From the NCBI RefSeq assembly GCF_900231835.1, contig NZ_OCTN01000003.1, positions 267,578 through 331,577 of the forward strand: DNA of 64,000 nt, given 5' to 3'. Position 1 is the first letter of the stretch. Each line of letters starts with the position of its first letter. This stretch comes from Pontivivens marinum. Lineage in GTDB: Bacteria > Pseudomonadota > Alphaproteobacteria > Rhodobacterales > Rhodobacteraceae. The notes beneath the pieces were generated by a model. It saw nothing but the letters and a program-made list of their open reading frames with translations. It searched no databases and was not told the origin of the DNA. Positions 62,616 through 64,000 of this stretch are shown piece by piece. Made by a program: the position numbers and the translations under genes.

Positions 62616-63827
62616 ATGAAAGTCCTATTCGTTCACCAGAATTCCCCCGCGCAATTCCGCCATGTTGCGGCCCGTCTGGCAGCAGATACCGCAAATCAGG
62701 TCGTCTACATCACCCATAAGGGTAAGCAGGGCCTGCCAAATGTTGGCAAGATCGAGTATGTGCCCCATCGCAAACCTGCAAAAGAGGCGCATCATTACCT
62801 GCGCAGCACCGAAAATGCCGTCCTATACGGACAGGGCGTCGCGCGGATCGCAACGCAGCTAAAAAAATCAGGCTTCATTCCTGATGTTATGATTGGCCAT
62901 CCGGGATGGGGGGAAACCCTGTTTCTCAAGGATATCTTCCCAGACTCGCCGCTGATCAGTTACTGCGAATTTTACTACAATCCCGTTGGGACCAATATCG
63001 ATTTCGATCCCGAATATCCTGACGGCGGTGAGATCGTCTTTCGCACGCGGATGCGCAACTCACATCACTTGATCGCGGCAGAAGCTGCTGATGCATTATA
63101 TGCACCCACGGATTGGCAGCGACAGCAATTTCCCAGCGCCTATCGGGATAAGATCGAAGTCATCCATGACGGCATTGATTGCACACGGGCCTGCCCCAAT
63201 AGCAATGCGACATTCAGCGTTGAAAATGGCCCCACATTTAAACCTGGTGACGAGGTCATCACCTATGTTGCGCGCAACCTAGAACCCTATCGCGGGTTTC
63301 ACAGCTTTATGCGCGCTCTGCCCATGATCCTGATGGAGCGCCCCAATGCCCATGCTGTCATCGTTGGCGCCGACGGTGTCAGCTATGGCCGCTCCCTACC
63401 GAATGGAGAAACCTATAAGGACCGCATGCTCAAGGAAGTTATGCTACCTAAGGGTCGCGTGCATTTCACTGGGCAATTGCCATACGCAAATTATCTAAGC
63501 TTGCTCCAAGTCTCTGCAGCGCATGTCTACCTGACATACCCATTTGTCCTGTCATGGTCCTGCCTCGAGGCCCTCTCCGCTGGATGCGTTGTTGTCGGCT
63601 CGCGAACAAAGCCGGTCGAGGAAGTCATCACAGACGGTGAAAACGGGCTATTGGTAGATTTTTTCAAGCCGCAGGAAATTGCCGAACGTGTGGTTGATGT
63701 GCTGGGCAATGAGGTCGACGTGGCCCAATTGCGTCGCAATGCACGTCAAAGCGTTCTGGACAACTATGAGCTCGGGAAATGCCAAAACATGCTGGATGAA
63801 CTGATTATTCGGACTGTAAGCCCGTAG
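62616..63827 (+). CDS. Glycosyltransferase family 4 protein
   Basis: The 403-residue retaining GT-B enzyme begins MKVLFVHQNSPAQFRHVAARLA, typical of a polysaccharide-synthesis subgroup resembling rhizobial ExpC. C-terminal nucleotide-sugar contacts are in VHFTGQLPYANYLSLLQ and SWSCLEALSAGCVVVGSRTKPVEEVI, including the E-x7-E signature. ATG at 62616 is chosen; an upstream TTG extends the frame by six codons. The acceptor and sugar are unknown, and no partner biosynthesis genes are adjacent. Confidence 0.88.
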   Translation: MKVLFVHQNSPAQFRHVAARLAADTANQVVYITHKGKQGLPNVGKIEYVPHRKPAKEAHHYLRSTENAVLYGQGVARIATQLKKSGFIPDVMIGHPGWGETLFLKDIFPDSPLISYCEFYYNPVGTNIDFDPEYPDGGEIVFRTRMRNSHHLIAAEAADALYAPTDWQRQQFPSAYRDKIEVIHDGIDCTRACPNSNATFSVENGPTFKPGDEVITYVARNLEPYRGFHSFMRALPMILMERPNAHAVIVGADGVSYGRSLPNGETYKDRMLKEVMLPKGRVHFTGQLPYANYLSLLQVSAAHVYLTYPFVLSWSCLEALSAGCVVVGSRTKPVEEVITDGENGLLVDFFKPQEIAERVVDVLGNEVDVAQLRRNARQSVLDNYELGKCQNMLDELIIRTVSP

Positions 63828-63865
63828 CCCTCATGGCACATTGGATGATTTTGGTTTTTAAAATG

Positions 63866-63899
63866 AAAACGCGCTCTGCATTTCTGCAGAGCGCGTTTT
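63866..63899. terminator. Bidirectional intrinsic terminator between glycosyltransferase gene and 5S rRNA
   Basis: A 15-bp perfect stem AAAACGCGCTCTGCA / TGCAGAGCGCGTTTT encloses a 4-base loop (63881-63884), with A and T ends working for both strands. It stops the glycosyltransferase transcript and the ribosomal operon arriving from the right. Confidence 0.93.
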
Positions 63900-63940
63900 G
63901 ATTAGATCATCATTGTTTAGAGAGAATTGAGATATTGACA

Positions 63941-64000
63941 GGTTTGGCGGTGACCTACTCTCCCACGACTTAAGTCGCAGTACCATCGGCGCGGCGGCGC
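63941..64000 (-). rRNA. rrf: 5S ribosomal RNA, 3' part (5' end outside window)
   Basis: The minus-strand sequence matches the 3' half of bacterial 5S rRNA: CGCCGATGGTACTGCG, a loop, CGTGGGAGAGTAGGTC and ACCGCCAAACC at the 3' end. About 60 of some 118 bases are in the window, and 23S and 16S should follow to the right. The mature 3' end is approximate. Confidence 0.94.

Noticed and set aside
1..64000. CRISPR arrays, prophage or insertion sequences
   Set aside because: No regularly spaced repeats, integrase, transposase or terminal inverted repeats were seen on either strand.

Overview
The window is a stretch of chromosome from an alphaproteobacterium, almost certainly of the order Rhodobacterales. 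This rests on the fbcFBC-type cytochrome bc1 operon (petABC), a MarR/response-regulator pair matching Rhodobacter PetP/PetR, an aerobic CobG/CobF/CobN cobalamin pathway, GC-rich coding with many 4-nt ATGA overlaps, and an alphaproteobacterial 5S rRNA end. No phage, transposase or CRISPR array is visible. The one clear accessory module is a NaeI-like restriction-modification pair next to a tRNA-Gly gene.

Layout. (1) 1-8.9 kb, mostly + strand: the end of an EAL-domain gene, then yidC, MOSC, a xenobiotic-type acetyltransferase, engB, argB, an 8-cysteine Fe-S-like protein, a SixA-like phosphatase, a 73-residue orphan and a Kef-type K+/H+ antiporter. (2) 8.9-22.8 kb: a galactoside locus. A long minus-strand operon encodes a sugar-binding protein, two permeases, alpha-galactosidase (GH36) and beta-galactosidase (GH42), plus what looks like the full De Ley-Doudoroff route (galactose dehydrogenase, lactonase, galactonate dehydratase, DgoK, DgoA). 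A divergent IclR regulator and transporter ATPase face it. (3) 23-38.7 kb: aerobic cobalamin synthesis in two minus-strand operons, each led by a cobalamin riboswitch: CbiM-like permease-cobF-cobO, and DUF1636-cobW-cobN-cobG-cobH-cobI-cobJ-(cobK inverted)-cobL-cobE-cobM-cobB-cobA. (4) 38.7-40.9 kb: the NaeI-like nuclease, a cytosine methyltransferase, and tRNA-Gly(GCC) with its promoter and terminator. (5) 41-50.8 kb: a YbaK/ProX-type editing protein, a CnoX-like thioredoxin/TPR protein, a Lon-N protein, a Trm112-like protein, rlmH, rsfS, a b-cytochrome-like membrane protein, tungstate transporter tupBCA, ilvE, petP-petR and a ketopantoate reductase-like gene. (6) 50.8-64 kb: an HDAC-family protein, xseB-ispA-dxs, a lipoprotein with three 74-residue repeats, trmL, petABC, thiBPQ behind a TPP riboswitch, a family 4 glycosyltransferase, and the 3' end of 5S rRNA entering from the right.

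How it fits together. The galactoside locus can import alpha- and beta-galactosides intact, split them in the cytoplasm and oxidise galactose to pyruvate and glyceraldehyde-3-phosphate. The cobalamin operons cover corrin ring synthesis from uroporphyrinogen III to adenosylation and seem to be sensed by B12 through both riboswitches. CobS/CobT and the late nucleotide-loop genes are not in this window. The Rieske/cytochrome b/cytochrome c1 operon lies about 7 kb from its presumed regulators petP/petR. The most unusual structural points are the inverted cobK sharing a CATG with the cobL start, the promoter-like TTGACA boxes at the ends of the genes preceding both cobalamin riboswitches, two perfect hairpins inside the sugar operon, and the repeat-built lipoprotein.
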